The notes under the pieces were generated by a model that made no database searches, was not told where the DNA came from, and saw nothing but the letters and a program-made list of their open reading frames with translations. Source: Aggregatilineales bacterium (GTDB taxonomy: Bacteria; Chloroflexota; Anaerolineae; Aggregatilineales; Phototrophicaceae). From it: a stretch of DNA of 35,400 bases. Below, piece after piece: positions 17,059 through 24,185 of this stretch. A program made the position numbers and the translations under genes. The DNA is taken from the NCBI GenBank assembly GCA_029975765.1, contig JARKOK010000078.1, forward strand, positions 1-35,400. Direction: 5' to 3'. How positions within the stretch are numbered: position 1 is the first letter of the stretch; each line of letters begins with the position of its first letter.

Positions 17059-17077
17059 GTTTGCTGCTCCTTGTGCG

Positions 17078-17527
17078 TCAGTCCTTTTTCGGCGGTTTAA
17101 TGAGTTCGCTTAAGAAGTCCTCTCGCGCCGCCTGATAAATGTCCTCATATGTCTCGTCGGCTATCGTCGAATCGCGCAGGCTCATGTAGCCGGCGAGTGC
17201 CGCCATGCCGCGATTAAAGAATTCCAGATCGCTTAGACTTTGAACCGTGTTGGAAAATAATCGTTCCCCTTTGAGCTTAATGCCATACAGCGCTTCAATC
17301 ACCGCAAACGTCACTTCCGGCTTACCGCTGCGCTGAATGAAGGTATCACCCTTCAGATCAACGGCCATACAGCCGGGGATGTCGGCATAATACACCACGA
17401 CAAAATCACTGTGCCGCCATGCCTGAAACGGCGGCGGCTCCAAACCGGACTCTGCCGCCAGTTTATGGACATCCAGCAAGCGAGGCGGACGTGAGTTTTT
17501 AAAGTCCGGCATCTGTTCCTTTGCCAT
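17078..17527 (-). CDS. Hypothetical protein
   Basis: A 149-residue soluble protein I do not recognise. It starts MAKEQMPDFKNSRPPRLLDV, has a central mixed alpha/beta part (FVVVYYADIPGCMAVDLKGD, EVTFAVIEALYGIKLKGERL) and ends in a lysine-rich tail (KPPKKD). There is no signal peptide or membrane segment. It is certainly expressed as a gene in this context: a perfect AGGAGG lies 6-7 bases before ATG 17527 and overlaps the stop region of phzF, and the M42 gene follows 19 bases after its stop. That spacing suggests co-transcription with both neighbours. No function is proposed. Confidence 0.7.
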   Translation of the reverse strand: MAKEQMPDFKNSRPPRLLDVHKLAAESGLEPPPFQAWRHSDFVVVYYADIPGCMAVDLKGDTFIQRSGKPEVTFAVIEALYGIKLKGERLFSNTVQSLSDLEFFNRGMAALAGYMSLRDSTIADETYEDIYQAAREDFLSELIKPPKKD

Positions 17528-17537
17528 CGTTCACCTC

Positions 17538-18440
17538 CTATATCTCAATCTGACCATCGCCAACGTACACACACTGCCCACCAACGAATACCCCGGTAAT
17601 AGCGCCGCCCGTCTGCTCGATGCGAATGTGGATGAAACTGGGACGACCCATCTCAACCCCCTGCTCGCTGATGATCTGCGCCGGGTTGTCTTTCACCCAG
17701 CCGTACTTCACCAGATAGCAGCCTAACGGCCCGCTGGCCGCGCCGGTCGCCGGGTCTTCCCGAATACCGAGGCTGGGCGCGAACATCCGCGAATGCACCG
17801 TTGAACCGGGGTAATCCGTCTGGCGCGTGAACACAAACACCTTGGACGAGGCGAAGTTCATCAGGGCGCGTTCCCAGATGTCTATCCGCAGCCGGATATT
17901 CCGCACCGCGTCTATGGTGCGGAGCGGCACCAGAAAGAACGGCGCGCCACAGGAGACGACTTGCAGCGGGCCATCTTCCAGCGCCGAGGGATCGAGCGAG
18001 AGCAGGGCCGCAATCATGTCACGATCCTCAAACACCGGGCCGAATTCCGGCGCAAGCTGCTGCATAGTCGCCATGACCGGCTGGCCGGCCTCAAACGTAA
18101 ATGTCACCGGAATCAGCCCGACATTCTCTTCCAGGCGAATCACCGGCTGCTGTTCTGACACATTGACGAGATGCTCCCGCGCCAGTACAAACGACGTACC
18201 AACCGTCGGATGACCGGCCATCGGCATTTCGGCGGCGGGCGTAAAAATTCGCACGCGCCAGTCATTCGCCGGGTTATCAGGCGGCAGCACAAATGTCGTT
18301 TCCGACAGGTTCAGTTCTTTGGCAATAGCCTGCATCGTCTCGGTGGACAGTCCGCGACCGTTGGTAAATACGGCCAGCGGGTTGCCGCCAAAACGCTGAT
18401 CGGTGAACACATCCACCAGATGATAATGCAATCGGCGCAT
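17538..18440 (-). CDS. PhzF family isomerase/epimerase-like protein
   Basis: A 300-residue member of the PhzF/DapF fold family (two similar alpha/beta barrels). The N-terminus has HYHLVDVFTDQRFGGNPLAV with the GNPLAV motif, then LNLSETTFV containing the catalytic glutamate, and AGHPTVGTSFVLA. The second half has REDPATGAASGPLGCYLV. PhzF isomerises a phenazine precursor, but most family members, including this one with no phenazine genes nearby, have unknown substrates; the name does not imply phenazine synthesis. GAGGT precedes ATG 18440. It lies 9 bases downstream of the restriction enzyme gene and 10 bases upstream of the unknown gene. Confidence 0.9.
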   Translation of the reverse strand: MRRLHYHLVDVFTDQRFGGNPLAVFTNGRGLSTETMQAIAKELNLSETTFVLPPDNPANDWRVRIFTPAAEMPMAGHPTVGTSFVLAREHLVNVSEQQPVIRLEENVGLIPVTFTFEAGQPVMATMQQLAPEFGPVFEDRDMIAALLSLDPSALEDGPLQVVSCGAPFFLVPLRTIDAVRNIRLRIDIWERALMNFASSKVFVFTRQTDYPGSTVHSRMFAPSLGIREDPATGAASGPLGCYLVKYGWVKDNPAQIISEQGVEMGRPSFIHIRIEQTGGAITGVFVGGQCVYVGDGQIEI

Positions 18441-18449
18441 GATGACCTC

Positions 18450-19022
18450 TTAACCCGTAGCGACACCCAAAATAAGCACCGGAATATCTATATCTGCAAC
18501 GCCTCGCTGTTCCAGATCCCAGACAAATTGCTCAAAATATGAAACGCCTGTGGACATTTGTTTAGCGAAGGCTTTCACCGGCACGATTTCCACGCCGGCC
18601 TGAATCTTCCCCAGTTTATGGAAAATGGTCATCTTGGCACAAACGTTGTAGACCATAAAAGCATATTTGCCAAACTGAACTTCCACACCAAGCTGATTCT
18701 TGATAAAGTCCATTTCCCGATAAGCGGTGACACGTGTACTGGGTGGTGTATAGTCAGGTGTATAGTAGTCAGCGGAATATTCACAGGCGACACGATATTT
18801 ATTCCATCCACGAACGGCAAACGCTTCGCTAACAGCGCGATTCAGGGAACGCGGGTTATAGAGCATTTTACCTGGCATCGTCTTTTCAGCACTGATTTTT
18901 GTCAGATACTGCCGACTATCCACTGCGGCAATTACGGTCCTTACCTCAGCCAGTTCAGCGGGGTAGTGACTTTCCACAATTTCTTTTCCATTCTTGAACG
19001 AATAAATTCCTGCAATAATCAC
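18450..19022 (-). CDS. Type II restriction endonuclease, BglII/BstYI family
   Basis: A 190-residue nuclease. Its C-terminal half closely follows what I recall of BstYI: VEVQFGKYAFMVYNVCAK (catalytic-core residues E-x-Q), then AGVEIVPVKAFAKQMSTGVS and a short VLILGVA end strand; the N-terminal AAVDSR...K..KTMPGKMLYNP segment also fits. BglII cuts AGATCT and BstYI cuts RGATCY, so a GATC-centred target is predicted. GTG at 19022 is preferred as start over the ATG at 19052: it overlaps the methyltransferase stop by four bases (GTGA), has GGGAGAGG just upstream and places the IYSF strand at the N-terminus as in BstYI. A 60-base sample at 18601-18660 is 23/60 GC, versus 37/60 at 18001-18060, suggesting transfer. 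Confidence 0.85.
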   Translation of the reverse strand: MIIAGIYSFKNGKEIVESHYPAELAEVRTVIAAVDSRQYLTKISAEKTMPGKMLYNPRSLNRAVSEAFAVRGWNKYRVACEYSADYYTPDYTPPSTRVTAYREMDFIKNQLGVEVQFGKYAFMVYNVCAKMTIFHKLGKIQAGVEIVPVKAFAKQMSTGVSYFEQFVWDLEQRGVADIDIPVLILGVATG

Positions 19023-19987
19023 TCTACCTCTCCCTCGTGTGCATCCAGCCATTCTGGCGGCATTTGCGCAACCCGTTCACGACCGGATGGCTGGTGAACT
19101 GCTTTACCCATAGGTCTCAGTTTCAGGCTGCCATTGAAATAGGCTTCAATCCTCTCGCGAGCCGTAGCGGTATAGTCCGGTTCTTTTTCACATCCCATAG
19201 CGCGACGATTATGTTTAATTGCCGCGATCAGGGACGACCCAACACCCATATATGGATCGAATACCCAATCGCGCTCATTCGTCAAGGCCAGCACACAGCG
19301 TTCCACCAGTTCGACCGGAAATTGACAAGGATGCAACGTTTTTTCAGGATGGTTTGCTTTAACATTGGGAATATCCCATAAGCCATCCTCCCATTCCTCT
19401 ACTAAAATTTCCCAAACATCCGAGGGATTTTTACCCAGAGGATTTCCAGATGGCTTGCCTTTGTTTGGCCCCTTATAGTGCCGCTTACCTGGATACTTCG
19501 AGGGCACCCGTACTGCGTCCAGATTGAATATGTAATCGTCACTTTTTGTGAACCACAGCAGCATTTCATAGCGACCTGAAAAACGCTGCTGGGCATGAAG
19601 GCCGTGGGCGAAATGCCAGACAATACGATTACGCAGTCGCAAACTATGCTGCTTAAAGATACCGTAGTAAAACATATCAAGCGGATAGACTTCACCATCC
19701 TGCACGAAGTTACCCACCTGCCAGCACAGGCTGCCGTCGTCCCTTAAAACACGGACGAGTTGTTCAATTACTCCGGCCTGGGTTTGCAGATAAGATTCAA
19801 TGGTTGTGCGCGTCTCATAAGCTTTGCCCAGGTTATACGGGGGTGACGTTACAATGAGCGATACTGTTCGATCAGGTAGTTCGGCCAGAAAGCTCGTAAC
19901 GTCACCTTCATACAGAACAATATCAGCGTCGGGTTTAAACCTCGTTTCAATTGTTTGTCCCGTATCCCAGAGTGGTAAGTTTTTCAT
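19019..19987 (-). CDS. DNA methyltransferase of type II R-M system (beta class, likely N4-cytosine)
   Basis: A 322-residue SAM-dependent DNA methyltransferase. The catalytic motif IV is VTSPPYNLGKAYE near residue 48, before the SAM-binding motif I FDPYMGVGSSLIAAIKHN near residue 243, with motif X-like RAMGCEKEPDY after it; this IV-before-I order is the beta class. SPPY is more typical of N4-cytosine than of adenine enzymes (inference), and the known methylases of BglII and BstYI make N4-methylcytosine. It would protect the host from the coupled restriction enzyme downstream. It is 15 bases after the stop of M42 paralog B. GC is lower than in neighbours (27/60 at 19381-19440). There is no specificity subunit, so it is not type I. 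Confidence 0.92.
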   Translation of the reverse strand: MKNLPLWDTGQTIETRFKPDADIVLYEGDVTSFLAELPDRTVSLIVTSPPYNLGKAYETRTTIESYLQTQAGVIEQLVRVLRDDGSLCWQVGNFVQDGEVYPLDMFYYGIFKQHSLRLRNRIVWHFAHGLHAQQRFSGRYEMLLWFTKSDDYIFNLDAVRVPSKYPGKRHYKGPNKGKPSGNPLGKNPSDVWEILVEEWEDGLWDIPNVKANHPEKTLHPCQFPVELVERCVLALTNERDWVFDPYMGVGSSLIAAIKHNRRAMGCEKEPDYTATARERIEAYFNGSLKLRPMGKAVHQPSGRERVAQMPPEWLDAHEGEVE

Positions 19988-20002
19988 ACGATCTTTGACA
20001 TT

Positions 20003-21055
20003 CTACTCACTTCTCAGCTTGTCCCATGTCAGATCATGTAACACGGCTTGGAGCAGCCGGAGCGTATTCGCGTAATCATCGCGGTGCAGGTAGGCCGCCG
20101 GGCTGTGGATATAACGGCACGGCACGCTGATGACCGCCGAGGGCACACCCGCGTTCGCCTGATGAATCGCGCCGGCGTCCGTGCCGCCACCCAACTGCGT
20201 CTTGTACTGGTAGGGAATGTTCCAGGTTTCGGCGGTCTGCCGCAGGAATGCCAGCAGACGCGGGTGCGCGATCAGGCTGCGATCCATGATGGTCAGCGCC
20301 GGGCCAAGTCCCAGCGCACAGGCCGGGTTATCGGTCGTGTCGTCATCCGGGTCAGGGTTAGGTCTCGGTATGTCATTGGCGGTTGTACCTTCGAGCGCGA
20401 TGGCCGCATCCGGCTTCAGAATACGCGCCGCTACCCGCGCGCCCCGCAGGCCAACTTCTTCCTGTACCGTAAAGGCGACCAATACCGTGACCGGATACGG
20501 CCCACCTTGCAGCACATCCACCAGCAGCGAGCAGCCGACACGATCATCAAACGACTTGCCGCGCACGATTTTTTCGCTCAGTTCCATGAAGCGGCTGTCA
20601 AAGGCGATGCGGTCACCGCGTTTGACCCTGCCGTTCACTTCGTCCTTGCTGCTGGCGCCAATATCAATGCGCAGGGTGTTGATTTTAGCGGTGTCGTTTT
20701 TGCCGTAACTTTTATGGATCGGCGTCCAGATGACCACACCCGGCACCTGATTGTCACCAATCTTCACCCGCAGGCCGGGTAAAATGCGCTCATCCACACC
20801 GCCCACTGCCGCAAAGTGAATCAGGCCATCGCCATCACAGCCGGTCACCATGAAGCCGACCTCATCCATGTGCGCCGACAGCATCAGCCGGGGCGCGTCG
20901 GGATTGGTACCGGGTTTCACCGCCGTGATGCTGCCCATCGCATCCACCCGCAGGTCAGTCACGTGATCCCTGATCGCTGGCAAAATCAGCTTGCGAACGG
21001 CATCTTCCTGCCCGGAGACACCCACCGCTTCAGAAAGCTCGCGTAACAGCATCAT
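20003..21055 (-). CDS. M42 family metallo-aminopeptidase, paralog B
   Basis: A 350-residue M42 peptidase. Residues kept are LSAHMDEVG, SFDDRVGC, TVQEEVGLRGA, ALEGT, GGGTDAGAI and VPCRYIHS. The fourth metal ligand is Glu (ALEGT), while paralogs A and C have Asp (ALDVT). There is a short insertion DIPRPNPDPDDDTTDNPACA after that ligand, not seen in the others. The start is placed at ATG 21055, which overlaps the stop of paralog C by four bases (ATGA) with a GGGGGGA upstream; a GTG at 21064 is also in frame. Overlap with the neighbouring paralog means the two are made from one message and could assemble together. Confidence 0.92.
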   Translation of the reverse strand: MMLLRELSEAVGVSGQEDAVRKLILPAIRDHVTDLRVDAMGSITAVKPGTNPDAPRLMLSAHMDEVGFMVTGCDGDGLIHFAAVGGVDERILPGLRVKIGDNQVPGVVIWTPIHKSYGKNDTAKINTLRIDIGASSKDEVNGRVKRGDRIAFDSRFMELSEKIVRGKSFDDRVGCSLLVDVLQGGPYPVTVLVAFTVQEEVGLRGARVAARILKPDAAIALEGTTANDIPRPNPDPDDDTTDNPACALGLGPALTIMDRSLIAHPRLLAFLRQTAETWNIPYQYKTQLGGGTDAGAIHQANAGVPSAVISVPCRYIHSPAAYLHRDDYANTLRLLQAVLHDLTWDKLRSE

Positions 21056-22113
21056 TCCCCCCACTCCAGCGCCGGCAAAAAATCGCCATCCAGCGCGGCG
21101 ATAAAGTGCGCCAGCAGCCGCCCTGTGCGTTCAATATCCCGCAGATCAACTGTTTCCACCGGCGAATGCATGTTACGAATGGGAATACTCAGCAGTGCCG
21201 TTGGCACGCCTTCCTGCGCCACCTGAATCGCCCAGGCATCCGTCCCGCTCGCACCGGGCAGGACATCGTCCTGCAATTTAATCTCGTACTTCTTCGCGGT
21301 ATCTTTAAGTTTCTCCACCAGCTTCGGATGGAAATTTGGCCCCAGGCCAATCGCCGGGCCGCCGTTCATCTCAGCGGTATCATCGCCATCCACACCGGGC
21401 TGCGGCGCGAAGGTCACATCCAGCGCGACAGCGATGTCCGGCTGAATATGGTAAGCCGCCGTCGCCGCGCCGTACAGGCCGGTTTCTTCCTGCACGGTGG
21501 CCGCCGCATAAATATCCCAGCTGTGATGCATCCCCTGAAGCACATCGAGGCAGGCCGTCACAGCGGCCACACAGGCGCGGTCGTCCATCGCTTTGCCGGC
21601 CACACGCTGGCCGTTGAGTTCCACTAGCGGCGCATCCGGGGTGATGAGGTCACCAATCCGCACCAACTGTTCAACTTCGCCAGCCGGCAGGCCAACATCA
21701 ATCAGCAGATCATTAAAACCGGGATACCTGCTGCGCCCATTCGCGGGCAGCAGATGCGGCGGCACGCTGGCGACCACCCCCGGCAGCGGGCGGCGGCCAT
21801 GCACGATCACCGGCTGCGCCAGCATCAGACGCGCGTCCACACCGCTGATACGGTGCACGGCGATAAACCCGTCTACCACATCCCGTACCATCAGGCCAAT
21901 TTCATCCATGTGCGCCGCCAGCATAATCCGGCGCGGCGGGTCAAGCGGCTGCGTGGCGCTTTTCACACCGATGAGGCTGCCAAGTTTGTCCTGTTCCAGC
22001 CGGTCGGTCAATCCGCGCCAGACTTCACGCAGCAGGTCGCGCACGGGGGCTTCGTGACCGGATGGGGCGTGCGCTTCGGTTAAAGTCTTCAGGTGGGCTT
22101 TGAGGTCGAGCAA
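21052..22113 (-). CDS. M42 family metallo-aminopeptidase, paralog C
   Basis: A 353-residue M42 peptidase with all key residues: LAAHMDEIG, AMDDRACV, TVQEETGLYGA, ALDVT, SGTDAWAI and IPIRNMHSPVETVD. The best start is TTG at 22113: GAGAGGAG lies 7 bases before it and the protein then begins LDLKAHLKTLTEAHAPSGHE, like its relatives. An in-frame start at 22161 would put an intrinsic terminator hairpin inside the coding region. The frame upstream of 22113 is therefore probably not translated. It is the first gene of the M42 pair and follows the terminator of the upstream membrane protein gene by 14 bases. Confidence 0.9.
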   Translation of the reverse strand: MLDLKAHLKTLTEAHAPSGHEAPVRDLLREVWRGLTDRLEQDKLGSLIGVKSATQPLDPPRRIMLAAHMDEIGLMVRDVVDGFIAVHRISGVDARLMLAQPVIVHGRRPLPGVVASVPPHLLPANGRSRYPGFNDLLIDVGLPAGEVEQLVRIGDLITPDAPLVELNGQRVAGKAMDDRACVAAVTACLDVLQGMHHSWDIYAAATVQEETGLYGAATAAYHIQPDIAVALDVTFAPQPGVDGDDTAEMNGGPAIGLGPNFHPKLVEKLKDTAKKYEIKLQDDVLPGASGTDAWAIQVAQEGVPTALLSIPIRNMHSPVETVDLRDIERTGRLLAHFIAALDGDFLPALEWGE

Positions 22114-22126
22114 ACGAACATCTCCT

Positions 22127-22167
22127 CTCAAAAAAATCCGCAGGGGCACACGGCCATGCACCCCTGC
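22127..22167 (-). terminator. Intrinsic terminator after the Pro/Thr-rich membrane protein gene
   Basis: On the minus strand GCAGGGG (22167-22161), a loop of 14 bases, and CCCCTGC (22146-22140) are followed by GGA and seven T residues (22136-22130). It lies 22 bases after the stop at 22189 and ends just before the ribosome binding site of the M42 paralog C gene. The stem resembles the GTAGGGG palindrome family, so a repeat copy may have become a terminator. Confidence 0.75.
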
Positions 22168-22188
22168 ACGCTGATCTCTAGCTTTACT

Positions 22189-22710
22189 TTACGAGCCGGG
22201 CGGCGGTTCAGCCGGGGGAAGTTCCTCGGACGGCGGCGGCTCGGCAGTTGGCGGTTCCGCTGTTGGTGGTTCTGCCGTCGGCGGCGGGTCGGTCGGCAGC
22301 GGCGTCAGAGTAGGCGACGGCGTACTGCTTGGCGGCGCCTGCGTCGGGAACGGCGTCAGCGTGGGCGCTAAAGTGTTAGTCGGGATAAATATCTGCGTCG
22401 GCGGCAGGATGATGATTGGCGAGGTCGGCACGACCGGAATCGGATTATACTGCAAAGGTGTAGGCCGCAACGGGCTGAGCTGCGTGGCGGTTGCCATTAC
22501 ACCCAGTGTGGGGAACGGCGTCAGTGTGGCTCGCACGTTGTCAATCGGCGTAAGGCTCGGCGGGGTGCTCTGGGTGCGCGGGGCACGCGGTGTGCCCAGC
22601 AGTAAAAAACCGGCGCAGTAAAACGGCAGTGTGCCGAGGATAATCACAAACAGCACGATCCGCAGGATGCGGCGCTGGCGTTCAACAGTTGTATGATCGG
22701 GGTATTCCAT
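22189..22710 (-). CDS. Pro/Thr-rich single-pass membrane protein, paralog 1
   Basis: A 173-residue protein of unknown function (a GTG at 22722 would add four residues). A basic cytosolic head (TVERQRRILR) leads into one hydrophobic helix, IVLFVIILGTLPFYCAGFLL (about residues 17-36), and then about 135 residues rich in proline, threonine and serine with repeated TP, PTL and PPT units. It ends in an acidic tail with three TAEPP units encoded by 15-base tandem repeats. The head-helix unit ending LPFYCAG is shared with the gene upstream, so they are paralogs. The long Pro/Thr part suggests an extended stalk outside the membrane, perhaps glycosylated (inference). FYCAG is not a good lipobox. Confidence 0.72.
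   Translation of the reverse strand: MEYPDHTTVERQRRILRIVLFVIILGTLPFYCAGFLLLGTPRAPRTQSTPPSLTPIDNVRATLTPFPTLGVMATATQLSPLRPTPLQYNPIPVVPTSPIIILPPTQIFIPTNTLAPTLTPFPTQAPPSSTPSPTLTPLPTDPPPTAEPPTAEPPTAEPPPSEELPPAEPPPGS
22235..22279 (-). repeat. 15-base tandem repeat, three units, coding TAEPP
   Basis: Three adjacent 15-base units (22235-22249, 22250-22264, 22265-22279) of the form GGCGG(T/C)TC(x)GC(x)GT(x) encode TAEPP repeated three times near the C-terminus of the Pro/Thr-rich membrane protein. Third-position differences between units show that they are not freshly duplicated. Confidence 0.75.
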
Positions 22711-22802
22711 CTTCCATTCCACAATCTGGCGAAACAGACCGTCACACTATATCACACTGCCCGCCAGAGCGGGATAGCCGTTCGCCCTACGCTTGCACGA
22801 CT

Positions 22803-23228
22803 TTACGGCGGCATCACATCCGTCGGCAGCGGCACGGGGGTGTCGGTCGGCAGTACCGGCGGGTTGGTCGGGACAGCCGTTGGTGGCGGCAAAAACGTCG
22901 GTGTCGGCGAGAGGAAACGTGTTGGCAGTACCACCGTAGGCGGCAGCGTCGGCGGCGAAAAACTGGTCGGCGGCACGCCGAAGGTAACGGTCACCGGCAG
23001 CGGTGTAATGGTCGCCAGTTCATTCGGTGTCGCTGTCACAATCTGCGGATTGGTGGGCACAAGCTGTGGGGTATTGGTCGGCAGCGCGGGCTGCACATCC
23101 CGGCGCGGCGCGGTTCCCCACAGGATGATACCAGCACAATAAAACGGCAGCGTCAAAGCGATGATCGCGCCTAACATCAGGCGGATATTTCGCCGCCGCC
23201 GTTCAACCTGCGCGCGATACGGCTGCAT
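22803..23228 (-). CDS. Pro/Thr-rich single-pass membrane protein, paralog 2
   Basis: A 141-residue protein of unknown function. Its basic head (AQVERRRRNIRL) and single helix LGAIIALTLPFYCAGIILWG match the neighbouring paralog (VERxRR, then TLPFYCAG, then a GT just after the helix). The remaining about 100 residues are a Pro/Thr/Val-rich stalk (LPTNTPQLVPTNPQIVTATP and similar) without the TAEPP units. GGGAGG precedes ATG 23228 at about 9 bases. It follows the STAS-like pair by 50 bases on the same strand, and an 80-base gap separates it from paralog 1. Confidence 0.72.
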   Translation of the reverse strand: MQPYRAQVERRRRNIRLMLGAIIALTLPFYCAGIILWGTAPRRDVQPALPTNTPQLVPTNPQIVTATPNELATITPLPVTVTFGVPPTSFSPPTLPPTVVLPTRFLSPTPTFLPPPTAVPTNPPVLPTDTPVPLPTDVMPP

Positions 23229-23278
23229 CCTGTTTTACCTCCCGGTTTTCCGCGCCCACCATGATACCACGCAGCCGC

Positions 23279-23689
23279 TCACCCCGCCTTGAAGTCGGTG
23301 GCGCTGGCCGGCACATTTTTCAGCAGGATGGCGCGGGCTTCATCCAGGGTCGCAGCAAACGTAAACGAATGGCGCCGGACGAAGATCGAATAGACCTTGC
23401 TGAACACACTCCACAAAGCGACAAAAAACGCATTCGCGCCAACAAACACCGTCATCGCGGCGTTACGATGCTGCTTCTCGCTCACCTTGCGCGCGTTTGC
23501 CATCGCCATTGGCGGCACACCTACACTCTGCTGTAAATCAATAATCACCCCAACCCGGTGCTGAATGGTATCCAACATGCGGTCGCCTTCGGCGGTGGCG
23601 ACATACATTTCGTCCCATGTCCAGTGGCCGACCATCGTCATACGGATAATCGTCTTTTCCTCGTTATCCCATTCCACCGTCACCGGCAT
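23279..23689 (-). CDS. SpoIIAA/STAS-like protein, paralog 2
   Basis: A 136-residue protein beginning MPVTVEWDNEEKTIIRMTMV. The layout is beta strands, a TWDEMY helix, the central strand VGVIIDLQQSVG, a helix, TVFVGANAFFVALWSVFSKV, and a final DEARAIL helix. This fits the SpoIIAA-like/STAS fold (eARAWL-type ending), a family of small regulatory or ligand-binding proteins; the phosphorylatable serine of true anti-anti-sigma factors cannot be placed with confidence. It has GGGGAGG upstream of its ATG and lies 14 bases after its paralog, with 59 identities in about 126 gapless hand-aligned positions. Function unknown. Confidence 0.72.
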   Translation of the reverse strand: MPVTVEWDNEEKTIIRMTMVGHWTWDEMYVATAEGDRMLDTIQHRVGVIIDLQQSVGVPPMAMANARKVSEKQHRNAAMTVFVGANAFFVALWSVFSKVYSIFVRRHSFTFAATLDEARAILLKNVPASATDFKAG

Positions 23690-23703
23690 ACGGCCTCCCC
23701 AAA

Positions 23704-24126
23704 CTACGCTTCACCACCGCCCTGTTCGGCGGTCGGCATCTGGTGGCTGTAACGCTGCGCGAGAATCGCCCGCGCTTCGTCTATTGTAGAGGCAAACACG
23801 GAATTCTGCTTCTGAGCGAAAAGCGCATACACACGACTGAAGATACCCCACAGCGACATAAACACCGCATTCGCGCCAACAAACACCGTCAGACCGGTGC
23901 GGGAATGCCGCCGCTGAATCATGCCTTTGGCGTGGGTGATGGCATTGGGCGGCAGGCCGGCGCTGCGGCTGAAATCAATGATGACGCCGACTTCATACGG
24001 CACGCTCTCCAGCAGGTTATAGCCGCGTTCTGAGCCGGCGAAGGCTTCCTCCCATGACCATCTGCCGGTCATCTCCATCCGCACGACAGTCTTGTCATCG
24101 TTATCCCATTCAACGGTGACCGGCAT
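23704..24126 (-). CDS. SpoIIAA/STAS-like protein, paralog 1
   Basis: A 140-residue protein beginning MPVTVEWDNDDKTVVRMEMT, with the same order of elements as the gene below: RWSWEEAF, VGVIIDFSRSAGLPP, TVFVGANAVFMSLWGIFSRV, and STIDEARAILAQRY. VGVIID and TVFVGANA are unchanged between the two copies, so they are the likely core strands. GGGGAG precedes ATG 24126. It has a tail of about 12 extra residues (PTAEQGGGEA). The pair is between Elp3 and the membrane protein pair; all are on the minus strand. No partner kinase of the SpoIIAB type is visible. Confidence 0.72.
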   Translation of the reverse strand: MPVTVEWDNDDKTVVRMEMTGRWSWEEAFAGSERGYNLLESVPYEVGVIIDFSRSAGLPPNAITHAKGMIQRRHSRTGLTVFVGANAVFMSLWGIFSRVYALFAQKQNSVFASTIDEARAILAQRYSHQMPTAEQGGGEA

Positions 24127-24161
24127 GAGTTTTATCTCCCCTATTCATCGTTTGTGCCGGC

Positions 24162-24185
24162 AGGGGCAGACCAGGAGCGCCCCTA
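24162..24185. repeat. Palindromic repeat overlapping the elp3 stop codon (GTAGGGG family)
   Basis: The plus strand has AGGGGC at 24162-24167 and GCCCCT at 24179-24184 around an 11-base loop, ending in CCCCTAC. Read on the minus strand, the GTAGGGGC end supplies the TAG stop of elp3 (24185-24183). It appears to be a degenerate copy of the family at 2776 and 28919. Confidence 0.6.

Noticed and set aside
17538-18440. Phenazine biosynthesis
   Set aside because: PhzF-fold proteins are widespread and no other phenazine gene is present.
22123-22161. Upstream in-frame extension of M42 paralog C
   Set aside because: It would run through the terminator stem and T7 tract of the previous gene; a TTG start with a good ribosome binding site at 22113 fits the family length.
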